A stretch of 18,489 nt of DNA from Burkholderiales bacterium (lineage in GTDB: Bacteria; Pseudomonadota; Gammaproteobacteria; Burkholderiales; SG8-39): assembly GCA_025929745.1 (NCBI GenBank), contig JAICPQ010000011.1, positions 1 to 18,489 of the forward strand, read 5' to 3'. The notes beneath the pieces were generated by a model. It did no database searches. It was not told the origin of the DNA and saw only the letters and a program-made list of their open reading frames with translations. Numbering within the stretch: the first letter of the stretch is position 1; each line of letters opens with the position of its first letter. Positions 1-7,548 of the stretch are shown piece after piece. Made by a program: the position numbers and the translations under genes.

Positions 1-777
1 CACCTCATCGCGGCTTCGAACATGATCCGCGCCATCAAGGCGGTCTCGACGGAGCGCGGGCGCGACCCGCGCGGGTTCGCGCTCTTCGCGTTAGGCTGCA
101 ACGGCCCGGTATTCGCCTGTGGGATGGCCGCGGCGCTCGGCATGGAGCGCATCGTCGTGCCGCCCTCGCCCGGACTTTTTTCTTCGTTCGGCCTGCTCTA
201 TGCCGATGTCGAGCACCACTATTCGCGCAGCCTGCGCCGCCTGCTCCGCAAAGCCGATCTGCGGGAAATCGCGGCCGCCTGGGAAGCGCTCGCGCAGCAG
301 GCGCGCGATCAGCTAACCGCGGACGGTTTTACCGCGCAGAGGACGAAGATCCACCGCACCGCGGCTCTGCACTACCACGGCCAGACCTACGAGCTCACCG
401 TGTCGGTGCCCGACGGGCCGCTCGACGTGGGGCACCTTGAGGAAGCTTTTGGCCGCGAGCACGAAAAGACCTACGGCCACCGCGCCGGCGCCGACGAGCC
501 GGTGGAGCTCGTATCGATCCAGGTGGTCGGCCAGGGCCTGCGCGAAGGGCCGAACGTCCCTGAGCGTGTGCGCCCGACCCGTGCGGAGCCGGCGCCGCCG
601 CGGCCGCGCAAGGCCTATTTCGGCGCGTGGATCGAAACGCCGGTCGTGCGGCGCTCGGAGCTAGGCAAAGTCACAACAGGTCCGCTCATCATCGAGGAAT
701 ACGACGCGACCTGTGTGGTGCCCCCGGGCGCCAGAGCGGAGCTCGACGCCGGCGGGAACATCGTGATCCAGCTCTAG
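1..777 (+). CDS. Hydantoinase/5-oxoprolinase family protein (HyuA-like), C-terminal part, 5' end outside window
   Basis: The reading frame is open from base 1, so the gene starts upstream; 258 codons plus the stop are visible. The family hydrolyses cyclic amides such as hydantoins or 5-oxoproline using ATP, usually as a HyuA-HyuB pair in the cytoplasm. What is seen matches the end of HyuA: the stretch NMIRAIKAVSTERGRDPRGF, then a glycine-rich LGCNGPVFACG segment where most relatives read GGAGPLHA, then SFGLLYADVEH, and a C-terminal beta-rich domain ending in IIEEYDATCVVPPGARAELD. No HyuB follows, so a partner would have to lie upstream. Its stop (775-777) overlaps the stop of the opposing CBS gene. 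The family is clear; the exact substrate (hydantoin, 5-oxoproline or N-methylhydantoin) is not. Confidence 0.85.
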   Translation, partial: HLIAASNMIRAIKAVSTERGRDPRGFALFALGCNGPVFACGMAAALGMERIVVPPSPGLFSSFGLLYADVEHHYSRSLRRLLRKADLREIAAAWEALAQQARDQLTADGFTAQRTKIHRTAALHYHGQTYELTVSVPDGPLDVGHLEEAFGREHEKTYGHRAGADEPVELVSIQVVGQGLREGPNVPERVRPTRAEPAPPRPRKAYFGAWIETPVVRRSELGKVTTGPLIIEEYDATCVVPPGARAELDAGGNIVIQL

Positions 778-1202
778 CTGTGCGAGTAGTCCAGCTCCTG
801 TGCCGCGAAATTGCGGCGCACGGCGCGCAGTAGATCGAAGCGGGTAATGGCCCCCACGATGCGCCCGTTTTCAACCACCGGAAAGCGGCGGAACGAGACG
901 TTCATGAAGAGACCGGCGCAATAGTAGATGTCCATGGTCGGCGGGATCGTCTTCACGTCCGCGGTCATGAAGTCCCGGACCTTGCCCCTCGGCGCTTCAC
1001 CCTGCGCGTCGCCGTGCGTGAGCAGCCGCAGGCAGTCGTACTCGGTCAGGATCCCCACCAGCCTGCCGCTCTTGTCGGCGACAAGCGCGCCCGTGACGCG
1101 CTTCTCGAGGAGGAAGTCCACGGCTTCCATGATCTCGGCCTCCGGGAGGATGGTCTCGACATGGCGGTCCATGAATTCGGCGACGGTCGGTAGGCGGCGC
1201 AT
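774..1202 (-). CDS. CBS-domain-pair protein
   Basis: A 142-residue protein made of two CBS domains and little else: CBS1 about residues 8-65 (TVAEFMDRHVETILPEAEIM through LVGILTEYDCLRLL) and CBS2 about 74-135 (VRDFMTADVKTIPPTMDIYY through IVGAITRFDLLRAV). Such stand-alone pairs bind adenine nucleotides and act as small energy or ligand sensors; the target here is unknown. An upstream in-frame start at 1244 exists, but the ATG at 1202 is preferred because a perfect AGGAGG (complement of 1207-1212) lies 4 bases before it. The gene begins 43 bp after the aldo/keto reductase stop on the same strand, so it may be the last gene of that operon. Its stop overlaps the stop of the HyuA-like gene. Confidence 0.88.
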   Translation of the reverse strand: MRRLPTVAEFMDRHVETILPEAEIMEAVDFLLEKRVTGALVADKSGRLVGILTEYDCLRLLTHGDAQGEAPRGKVRDFMTADVKTIPPTMDIYYCAGLFMNVSFRRFPVVENGRIVGAITRFDLLRAVRRNFAAQELDYSHS

Positions 1203-1245
1203 ACGGCCTCCTGATATGCGGGTGGAACGGACATTGTGCCTCAAC

Positions 1246-2202
1246 TCAAAACCCTTCGGACGCCTCCGTCAGCACGCGAAGCTCGTCTTCCGAAAGCCGC
1301 AAACGCGCGGCGCGCGCGAGGCTATCCACCTGCTCCAGCGTCGTGGCGCTCGCAATGGGCGCGGTCACACCTTCGCGCGCGATAAGCCAGGCAAGTGCGG
1401 CTTCGGCCGGCGTCGCGCCGCGAGCGGCGGCAACCTGGTCCAGCGCGGAGAGGATTCGCATACCTCGCGGGTTGAGATACTTCTCCACCGCCGCTCCCCG
1501 AGCGCTCTTTCCGAGATCCGCCTTGCTGCGGTACTTTCCCGAGAGGAAGCCCGACGCGAGGCTGTAGTAGACGATGACACCCATTCCCGCCTGCAGGCAG
1601 AGATCCCGCAAGCCGCTTTCGAACCGCTTGCGTTCGACCAGGTTGTATTCCGGCTGCTCGACCTCGTAGCGCGGTAGCGTCTTGGCGGCGGCCGTGCCCA
1701 GCGCCTGCCGCAGGCCCTCCACCGTCGAGTTCGAGGCTCCGATGGCGCGGACCTTTCCGGCACGGATCAACGCTTCATAGGCGCTCAACGTTTCTTCGAT
1801 TGGCGTGCCGGTATCCGGTTTGTGGCTGAGATAGAGGTCAATGCGATCGGTCTGCAGACGCCGCAGCGAAGCCTCGACGCCGGCGGCGATGCTCTTGCGC
1901 GACAGGCCCTTGCCGTCTTCGCCCGGAGCGGCGCCGACTTTCGTGATGAGCACGACCTGCGCGCGCCGCGAGGGCGAGCCCTTGAGCCAGCTCCCGATCA
2001 TCGTTTCGGACTCACCGCCCTTGTTGCCGGGCGCCCAGCGCGAGTAGACATCCGCGGTGTCGATGGCGTTCAGGCCGCTGTCGATGAAGCGATCGAGCAG
2101 GCGAAAGGCGGCAGCCTGGTCTACGGTCCAGCCGAAAACATTGGCGCCGAATACGAGCGGCGCGATCTCGAGGTCTGAGCGACCCAGCCTGCGCAATCCC
2201 AT
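1246..2202 (-). CDS. Aldo/keto reductase
   Basis: A 318-residue NADPH-dependent oxidoreductase of the AKR superfamily, a TIM barrel reducing aldehydes or ketones in the cytoplasm. The full catalytic tetrad is visible: D51 and Y53 in DTADVY, K88 in LITKVG and H127 in LYLSHKPD. The C-terminal part carries the cofactor-binding IASATTLEQVDSL stretch. The start is set at 2202 because the ATG shares its A with the TAA stop of the TRAP large permease gene (TAATG), implying translational coupling; the frame stays open upstream, but a start there would only add overlap. The closest flavour is the large YajO/Tas-like group of unknown physiological substrate. As the last strongly coupled gene of the TRAP operon it may act on the imported compound or its breakdown product, which is inference. 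Confidence 0.93.
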   Translation of the reverse strand: MGLRRLGRSDLEIAPLVFGANVFGWTVDQAAAFRLLDRFIDSGLNAIDTADVYSRWAPGNKGGESETMIGSWLKGSPSRRAQVVLITKVGAAPGEDGKGLSRKSIAAGVEASLRRLQTDRIDLYLSHKPDTGTPIEETLSAYEALIRAGKVRAIGASNSTVEGLRQALGTAAAKTLPRYEVEQPEYNLVERKRFESGLRDLCLQAGMGVIVYYSLASGFLSGKYRSKADLGKSARGAAVEKYLNPRGMRILSALDQVAAARGATPAEAALAWLIAREGVTAPIASATTLEQVDSLARAARLRLSEDELRVLTEASEGF

Positions 2203-3488
2203 TAGCCGACCGCCCGCGGCAGCCACATCGCGATCTCAGGAAACGCGCAGATGAGGGTGATCATGACGAGGAGCGCCACCACGAACGGCGAGGCGCCGAT
2301 CTCGACGTCCGAGAGCGTGCCGCGGGCGCGGATGCCGTGGATGACGAAGATGTTGATGCCGAAGGGCGGCGTCACCATCGCCGTCTGGATGAGGAGCACC
2401 AGGAGGATGCCGAACCAGACCGGGTCGTAGCCCGCCTGGATGATGAGCGGCGTGGTGATCGGGATGGTGGAGATCATCATCGAGAGCTCCTCCATGAACG
2501 TGCCGAGCACGATGTAAAGGACGATCACCGCGGTCAGCACCTGCGCCGGCGTGAGCTCGTGCGTCTTGATCAGCTTTCCGAGTTGCTGCGTAAGGCCGAT
2601 GGTCTGGATCACCACATTGAGGAAGAAAGCGCCGATGAGGATCGCCACGATCATGGCCGTGGTGCGCACGGTTCCCTCGCACACTTCGCGCAGCATGCCG
2701 AGCGTGAGGCGGCCGCGCCAGGCGGTCATAGCGAGCGCGCCCATGATGCCGACCGCGGCCGACTCGGTCGCGGTGGCGAGGCCCAAAAATATCGCTCCGA
2801 CCACGATGAGGAGCAGCACGAGCGGCGGTAGCAGATCGGGCAGCGTGCGCCAGCGTTCTGCCCAGGTGGTGCTCACTTTCTCGCCACCCCACCGCGGCCT
2901 CCACAGGCAGGCGATCAGTACCGTCAGGCTGAAGAGCAACGTCAGCACCAGGCCGGGAAGAAAGCCGGCGAGGTAGAGCTTCGGCACCGAGGTGTCGGTC
3001 ATCACGCCGTAAATGATCATGTTGATCGACGGCGGGATCAGGATGCCCAGCGTGCCGCCGGCGGCGAGGGTGCCGAGGAAGAGGCGCTCGTTATATTTGT
3101 GCTTCTGGATCTCACCCATCGCAACCACGCCGATCGTTGCGGCCGTCGCCACGCTCGAGCCCGACACCGAGCCGAACATCGCGCATGAGCCGATATTGGA
3201 GTGCATCAGGCCGCCGGGCAGCCAGGACAGCCACTGCACCATGGCGTTGTACATGCGCTCGGCGATGCCGCTCCTTAGCAGGATCTCGCCGAACATGATG
3301 TAGAACGGAATCGCGGTCAGAATGAAATTGCTCGTGGTCGACCAGGCGAGCTCGCCCATCATCCGGGTGAGCGGCATCGGCGAATAAACCTGGTTGAGGA
3401 CCAGGCCGGTGAGGAGCATGCCCGCCGCGACGGCGATCGAGCTGCCGAGGACCAGCAGCAGCACGGCGAGCGAGATACCGGCGCTCAT
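2202..3488 (-). CDS. TRAP transporter large permease subunit (DctM family)
   Basis: A 428-residue polytopic inner-membrane protein, the usual length for the DctM subunit that forms the sodium-driven transport channel of TRAP importers. It shows about a dozen hydrophobic segments and family stretches such as MFGSVSGSSVATAATIG, GILIPPSINMIIYGVMTDTS, TATESAAVGIMGAL and MVTPPFGINIFV. The start at 3488 is chosen over the open frame to 3662 because this ATG overlaps the small-permease stop (ATGA) and opens directly into the first membrane helix; the upstream extension is Arg-rich shadow of the neighbouring gene. It is the third gene of the operon binding protein - small permease - large permease - aldo/keto reductase. 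The dct name is generic; a C4-dicarboxylate substrate is not implied. Confidence 0.96.
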   Translation of the reverse strand: MSAGISLAVLLLVLGSSIAVAAGMLLTGLVLNQVYSPMPLTRMMGELAWSTTSNFILTAIPFYIMFGEILLRSGIAERMYNAMVQWLSWLPGGLMHSNIGSCAMFGSVSGSSVATAATIGVVAMGEIQKHKYNERLFLGTLAAGGTLGILIPPSINMIIYGVMTDTSVPKLYLAGFLPGLVLTLLFSLTVLIACLWRPRWGGEKVSTTWAERWRTLPDLLPPLVLLLIVVGAIFLGLATATESAAVGIMGALAMTAWRGRLTLGMLREVCEGTVRTTAMIVAILIGAFFLNVVIQTIGLTQQLGKLIKTHELTPAQVLTAVIVLYIVLGTFMEELSMMISTIPITTPLIIQAGYDPVWFGILLVLLIQTAMVTPPFGINIFVIHGIRARGTLSDVEIGASPFVVALLVMITLICAFPEIAMWLPRAVG

Positions 3489-4075
3489 CGCTTCTCCAGC
3501 GCCTGCTCGACCGCGGCGATCTCTTCCTTCGCCTCCACAGTGGCGGATTTCGAGCCGATGAGACGGAACAGGCCGTCGAGATCGCCGCGAGCCCATGCCA
3601 CGAGCGCACGGGCGAGAAGGAGCAGCGCGACGGCGACGAAGAACGCCAGGCCCGCCAACCACACCGCCTGCGGAATGGCGAGCGGCGTCTCCAGCGCCGA
3701 CTGCGAGCGCGACCCGGACTCATACGAGAGGCGCAGCACACCCCAGCCGTGCCAGGCAACCAGCGCGGCGAAGACCGTGAATGCCGCGACGCTCAGCACG
3801 TCGAGCGCGGCGCGCACGGCACGGCTTTTCACGCGAACGTACACGGTATCGATGCGGATGTGCGAGCGGCTGAGGAGCGCCATGGAGAGGCCCCACGCGC
3901 CCGCGATGGCGAGCGCATAGCCCGCGAGCTCGTCGGCGCCGCCGACGGTCCTCGCGAACGCGTAGCGCAGGAAGATATCGATGCAGATGGTCGCGGCGGC
4001 TGCGAGCAGCATGGCGCCGCCGACTAGGGCGCCGGCGCGCGAGACGCCCGCCGCGATGGACTGCAGGCGCCTCAT
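3485..4075 (-). CDS. TRAP transporter small permease subunit (DctQ family)
   Basis: A 196-residue membrane protein with four hydrophobic segments (around residues 15-33, 48-66, 89-109 and 134-160) and the DctQ-type stretch DIFLRYAFARTVGGADELAGY followed by SRSHIRIDTVYVR. DctQ helps couple the solute-binding protein to the large permease in TRAP systems. The start ATG at 4075 lies 7 bp after the stop of the binding-protein gene and the TGA overlaps the large permease ATG. The C-terminal tail (about residues 165-196) is hydrophilic and acidic, ending in EEIAAVEQALEKR, longer than the minimum needed for the family; its role is unknown. Confidence 0.93.
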   Translation of the reverse strand: MRRLQSIAAGVSRAGALVGGAMLLAAAATICIDIFLRYAFARTVGGADELAGYALAIAGAWGLSMALLSRSHIRIDTVYVRVKSRAVRAALDVLSVAAFTVFAALVAWHGWGVLRLSYESGSRSQSALETPLAIPQAVWLAGLAFFVAVALLLLARALVAWARGDLDGLFRLIGSKSATVEAKEEIAAVEQALEKR

Positions 4076-4082
4076 TTGCGCC

Positions 4083-5126
4083 CTACGGCGCGGGTGCCCT
4101 CAGATTCAGCGCTTTCCCGACGGTGTTGTTCCACTCAGCCGCGCACTCGCCGCCGCAGCGCTTGGCCCAGCCGGCGAGCACCGCGCCTTCCACCAGCTTC
4201 TTGTGCGTCTCCGCTTCGGCCGGCTTCACCGGCACGATGGTGACTTTCGCGGGCTTGCCCATGGTGCAGGGCTGCTTCCCGGTATTGCAGTTGTCGGCCT
4301 CGCTGGTCGCTTTCTTCAGCGTGGCCCACATCTTGTCTTCGTAAGCCTTGACCTGGTCGAGCATGAAGCTCTGCACCCGCTTGTCGAGCCGGTTCCAGGT
4401 GGCGAGATTGACCGCCATCACGTTGATGCTCCAGCCGAGCGACATGGGATAGAGCGACTTTGCCACTTCCGGCCAGCCGGCCGTGTTGCCCGAAAGGCTA
4501 CCGGTCACGGCGCAATCCACCACGCCGCTGTTGAGCGCCGGCACCACTTCCGCGAATGCCATGCTGACTGCGGTCGCGCCAACCCCGGAAAGGAAGTCGC
4601 GCATCGTGTTGTTGAACACGCGCACCTTCTTGCCCTTGAAGTCCGAGAGCCCGCCGATTACGCCGCGGCACCAGAACACCTGCGGCGGGTTGCCGCCGAA
4701 GGCGAGCAGCTTCGCGTTCCAGTTCTTCTGCATCTGGCGGTCGATCACCGCGCGGTACGCATCGCAGCCGGCGCGCGCCTTATCAGGATCGAGCGTGATG
4801 CCGGCGAGATCGCAGCCCTCGAAGCGCGGGTCGTCGCCCGCCATCTTGGAGATATCCATGCCGGCAAAGTCCATGACGCCCAGGCGCAGGAGCCGCAGCA
4901 TCGTCTTGTCGTCGATCCCCATCTGATCGAGCGGGGTGATGTCGGCGGTGATCGCGCCCTTGGAAGCCTTCGGCAGCGTCTCGCGCCAGAACGGTGCCTC
5001 GTCCACCGTGTGCGCGACCGTCGGGCTGTTCAGGCCGATCACTTTGAACTGCGTCCGGGGCAGGTCTTGCGCGACCGCGGCAAACGAAACCAAAACGAAC
5101 AACGCGCCGAGCGTGCGGGTCAGCAT
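4083..5126 (-). CDS. TRAP transporter solute-binding protein (DctP family), cysteine-rich
   Basis: A 347-residue periplasmic receptor that captures the solute for the TRAP permease. A signal peptide (MLTRTLGALFVLVSFAAVAQ) is followed by a DctP fold with the expected core FKGKKVRVF, whose R169 sits where the family's carboxylate-binding arginine lies, then FAEVVPALNSGVVDCA. The ATG at 5126 has AAGGAGG (complement of 5135-5141) 8 bases upstream; an earlier in-frame ATG at 5150 would only lengthen the signal peptide, and the long open frame beyond it is antisense to the amidohydrolase. The mature protein has eight cysteines (105, 121, 153, 205, 280, 287, 324, 328), many for this family, with close pairs suggesting disulfides. 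The ligand is unknown, but the conserved arginine suggests an organic acid. Confidence 0.92.
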   Translation of the reverse strand: MLTRTLGALFVLVSFAAVAQDLPRTQFKVIGLNSPTVAHTVDEAPFWRETLPKASKGAITADITPLDQMGIDDKTMLRLLRLGVMDFAGMDISKMAGDDPRFEGCDLAGITLDPDKARAGCDAYRAVIDRQMQKNWNAKLLAFGGNPPQVFWCRGVIGGLSDFKGKKVRVFNNTMRDFLSGVGATAVSMAFAEVVPALNSGVVDCAVTGSLSGNTAGWPEVAKSLYPMSLGWSINVMAVNLATWNRLDKRVQSFMLDQVKAYEDKMWATLKKATSEADNCNTGKQPCTMGKPAKVTIVPVKPAEAETHKKLVEGAVLAGWAKRCGGECAAEWNNTVGKALNLRAPAP

Positions 5127-5162
5127 TGGCGTCTCCTCCTTGCGGGTCATACTATCACTCCC
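5127..5162. promoter_or_regulatory. Short divergent intergenic region between TRAP operon and amidohydrolase gene
   Basis: Only 36 bp separate the two divergent start codons. It contains the Shine-Dalgarno of the TRAP binding protein (AAGGAGG on the minus strand). No Shine-Dalgarno is visible for the amidohydrolase, and no convincing -10/-35 pair fits in the gap. Promoters for both directions must therefore lie inside the opposite coding sequence, or the amidohydrolase message is leaderless or nearly so. Confidence 0.5.
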
Positions 5163-6815
5163 ATGTTCGACCTCCTGATCCGCGACGCGCTGCTGCTCGA
5201 CGGCCTCGGCTCGGAGCCGCGGCGGGGCAGCGTGGCAGTGAAGGACGGGCGCATCGTCGAATTGGGTTCGCTGCCCGGCAGCGCAAAGGAAACGGTCGAC
5301 GGCGACGGGCTCGCGCTCATGCCCGGCATCATCGATAACCATACGCACTACGACGCGCAGCTCACCTGGGATCCCGGGGCGTCGCCCTCGCCTTCGCTCG
5401 GCGTCACCACGGCGATCATCGGCAACTGCGGCTTCACCATCGCGCCGTGCCGCGCGAGCGACCGCGAGCTCGTGATGAAGAACCTCACGCAGGTCGAAGG
5501 GATGTCGCTCGAGGTGCTGCGCGCCGGCGTGCGCTGGGACTTCGAAACCGTCCCGCAGTACCTCGACATGCTTGAGCGCCAGGGCAGCGCCATCAACATC
5601 GCGGTTTTCGTCGGCCATTCGTCGATCCGCACTTATGTCATGGGCGACGCGGCGACGGAGCGCGCGGCGCAGCCTTCCGAAATCGAGGCGATGCGACGCC
5701 TGGTCGTTGAAGGAATCAAAGCGGGCGCCATCGGCTTTGCGACGAGCACCTCGCCGGCGCACAACGGCCACGGCGGGAAGCCGATGCCCTCGCGGCTCGC
5801 CGACGACGCGGAGCTGCGGGGGCTCGTGGGCTCGCTGCGCGAGGCGGGCCGCGGGATTTTCATGCTCACGAAAGGCGGGCATACCCAGATCGGTTTTCTC
5901 GAGGAGCTCGCCGCCGCGTCGGGACGGCCGGTGGTGATCGCCGCCCTCCTTCACAACAGCACGAATCCGGACGGGGTTTTCCAGGATCTGGAAAACATCC
6001 GCAGCGCGAACGAGCGCGGACGAAAGCTGGTGGGAGCGATTTCGTGCTGCCCGCTCGCCATGGATTTCACCTTGCATTCGCCTTACGTCTTCGAAGGGTT
6101 GGAGAGCTGGCGTCCGGCGTTGCCGCTCAAGGGCGAGGCGTTCAAGGCGCAGCTGCGCGAGCGAGCGTTTCGCGACAACCTCCGCGAGGAGATCGCACGG
6201 CCGGCGCATTTCCGGCTCTTCAACGGCCAATGGCAGCAGGTCCACGTCATTGAGTCCCGCCGCCGGGAATACGAGCAGTGCTCAGTCGCCGAGCTCGCGC
6301 GCGCCGCTGGCAAGGATGCGCTCGACTTCATGCTCGACCTTGCGCTCGAAGAGGACCTGGACACGGTGTTCAGCGCGCTGCTACTCAATTCCGACGAAGA
6401 CGCCGTCGGCCGCATGCTCCGGCATCCGTGCAGCCTGGTCTCGCTCTCCGACGCCGGCGCGCATCTCACTTTCTTCAATGACGCGGGCTTCGGGCTGCAT
6501 CTCCTCGGCCACTGGGTGCGCGAGCTCGGCGCGCTCACGCTTGCCGAGGCGGTGTGGCGCCTGACCGGCCAGCCGGCGCAGCTCTTCGGGGTGAAGGAAC
6601 GCGGCGCGCTCAAGCGTGGCTATCACGCCGACCTCCTGCTCTTCGACCCGACGACGGTAAACCGCAGTCCGAAGCGCCGCGTCCACGATCTTCCGGGCGG
6701 TCACCCGCGCCTGACGACTTCTCCGATCGGCGTGCACGGCGTCTGGGTGAACGGCGTGCGCATCGGCGGCGAGCGCGCGCTTTCCGGCCGACTGCTCCGA
6801 GAGTTTTTGGTCTAA
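5163..6815 (+). CDS. N-acyl-D-amino-acid deacylase-like amidohydrolase (D-aminoacylase family)
   Basis: A 550-residue metal-dependent hydrolase of the amidohydrolase superfamily, related to D-aminoacylases that release the acyl group from N-acyl-D-amino acids. Visible active-site set: H60 and H62 in NHTHYDAQLTWDP, C89 in IIGNCGF (bridging-cysteine position), H240 in GGHTQIGF, H264 in ALLHNS and D430 in SLSDAGAH, in the order known for D-aminoacylase. The N- and C-terminal strands form the usual small beta sandwich (FDLLIRDALLLDG; RGYHADLLLFDP). The ATG at 5163 is chosen because the family N-terminus MFDLLIRDA begins there; the open frame back to 3981 is antisense to the TRAP binding protein. 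It is longer than classic D-aminoacylases (about 480-500 residues), so a different acyl, amide or lactone substrate is possible. Confidence 0.88.
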   Translation: MFDLLIRDALLLDGLGSEPRRGSVAVKDGRIVELGSLPGSAKETVDGDGLALMPGIIDNHTHYDAQLTWDPGASPSPSLGVTTAIIGNCGFTIAPCRASDRELVMKNLTQVEGMSLEVLRAGVRWDFETVPQYLDMLERQGSAINIAVFVGHSSIRTYVMGDAATERAAQPSEIEAMRRLVVEGIKAGAIGFATSTSPAHNGHGGKPMPSRLADDAELRGLVGSLREAGRGIFMLTKGGHTQIGFLEELAAASGRPVVIAALLHNSTNPDGVFQDLENIRSANERGRKLVGAISCCPLAMDFTLHSPYVFEGLESWRPALPLKGEAFKAQLRERAFRDNLREEIARPAHFRLFNGQWQQVHVIESRRREYEQCSVAELARAAGKDALDFMLDLALEEDLDTVFSALLLNSDEDAVGRMLRHPCSLVSLSDAGAHLTFFNDAGFGLHLLGHWVRELGALTLAEAVWRLTGQPAQLFGVKERGALKRGYHADLLLFDPTTVNRSPKRRVHDLPGGHPRLTTSPIGVHGVWVNGVRIGGERALSGRLLREFLV

Positions 6816-6824
6816 ACTGGCGTC

Positions 6825-7370
6825 GTGGATCTTGAGCGCTTCGTGGCCGATTGCCGCGCGGCACACGCCGAGGATCCGAGCCATCGCGCAGTGCGCGACG
6901 TAGTGGCCCGCGCGGTGGCCGAGCCGGCCGTGGTGCTCAAGATGCTTGGGGAGCCGCGCCGCGGGGAAGTGCAAAAAATTTATCACTCGCCGACACTGAC
7001 CATCCTCAACGTGGTGTGGGCGCCTTACATGACGATCTATCCGCATAACCATCGGATGTGGGCGGTGATCGGCGTCTACACCGGCCGCGAGGACAACATC
7101 TTCTGGCGGCGCAGCGGGCCCAAGCTCGAGGCTGCCGGCGCTCAAGCGCTTTGCGCCCGCGACGCCGCTCCGCTCGGCCGAGACATTATTCACTCGGTTA
7201 CCAACCCGATCCCGCGCTTCACCGGCGCGATCCATGTCTATGGCGGCGATTTCTTCGCGGTGGAGCGCAGCGAGTGGGATCCCGAAACGCTGCTCGAAGG
7301 CCGCTACGACGCCCAGAAGACGCTGCGTTACTTCGAAGCCGCGAACAGCCGTAGCGAATTAGCGACATGA
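6825..7370 (+). CDS. Cupin-fold metal protein, cysteine-dioxygenase-like
   Basis: A 181-residue protein of the double-stranded beta-helix type predicted metal-dependent enzymes related to cysteine dioxygenase. Candidate iron ligands are H74 and H76 in IYPHNHRMWAVIGVYTG and H123 in RDIIHSVTNP; H137 in AIHVYGGDFF is a further conserved-looking histidine. GTG at 6825 is used as the start because no ATG occurs until codon 40 and the sequence from here is well formed. It lies 9 bp after the amidohydrolase stop and is probably co-transcribed with it. Thiol dioxygenation is only one possibility; many relatives have no assigned reaction. Next to a deacylase and a reductase it may oxidise a released amino acid or acid, which is inference. 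Confidence 0.8.
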   Translation: MDLERFVADCRAAHAEDPSHRAVRDVVARAVAEPAVVLKMLGEPRRGEVQKIYHSPTLTILNVVWAPYMTIYPHNHRMWAVIGVYTGREDNIFWRRSGPKLEAAGAQALCARDAAPLGRDIIHSVTNPIPRFTGAIHVYGGDFFAVERSEWDPETLLEGRYDAQKTLRYFEAANSRSELAT

Positions 7371-7546
7371 AAATAAGAACAGCGACAATGCGTTGCACTT
7401 TTGCGGCGTTTAAGGTGTCGCCTCGTGACGACACCCCTCATTTCGAAATCCCCAGCACGCCGATGGATATCAAGGAGTTAGACGCTGGTATGCATCGTGC
7501 GTATGAGGATCGGTTGTCCCACCCATCACTACAGAGAGGGAATTAA
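7367..7546 (+). CDS. Possible small ORF, 59 residues, unknown function
   Basis: An open frame from ATG 7367 to TAA 7544-7546. Its ATG overlaps the TGA of the cupin gene (ATGA) and its stop is 2 bp before the GTG of the bactofilin gene, so it fills the whole gap between them. The product begins MKIRTATMRCTFAAFKVSPR and ends RAYEDRLSHPSLQRGN; it is soluble, basic at the start, with no signal peptide, membrane segment or motif I recognise. Against a real gene: no clear Shine-Dalgarno, and codons such as ATA, AGA, TTA and CTA are unlike the strongly GC-ending neighbours. It could instead be leader or regulatory sequence for the bactofilin gene, or a remnant of transferred DNA. The 177-bp gap holds nothing else I can support except the small palindrome at 7414-7435. 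Confidence 0.35.
   Translation: MKIRTATMRCTFAAFKVSPRDDTPHFEIPSTPMDIKELDAGMHRAYEDRLSHPSLQRGN
7414..7435. repeat. 7-bp inverted repeat
   Basis: GGTGTCG (7414-7420) and CGACACC (7429-7435) form a hairpin with an 8-base loop in the region between the cupin and bactofilin genes. No T-run follows, so it is not an obvious intrinsic terminator. It could be an operator-like dyad or chance. Confidence 0.35.
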
Positions 7547-7548
7547 AA

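Noticed and set aside
3489..3662. 58-residue extension of the TRAP large permease
   Set aside because: It is an Arg-rich shadow of the small permease gene; the ATGA junction at 3485-3488 gives the normal start.
3981..5162. In-frame N-terminal extension of the amidohydrolase back to 3981
   Set aside because: The family N-terminus begins at 5163 and the extension is antisense to the TRAP binding protein, with His/Arg-rich low-complexity content.
5127..6245. In-frame N-terminal extension of the TRAP binding protein
   Set aside because: It is antisense to the amidohydrolase, while a signal peptide and strong Shine-Dalgarno mark the start at 5126.
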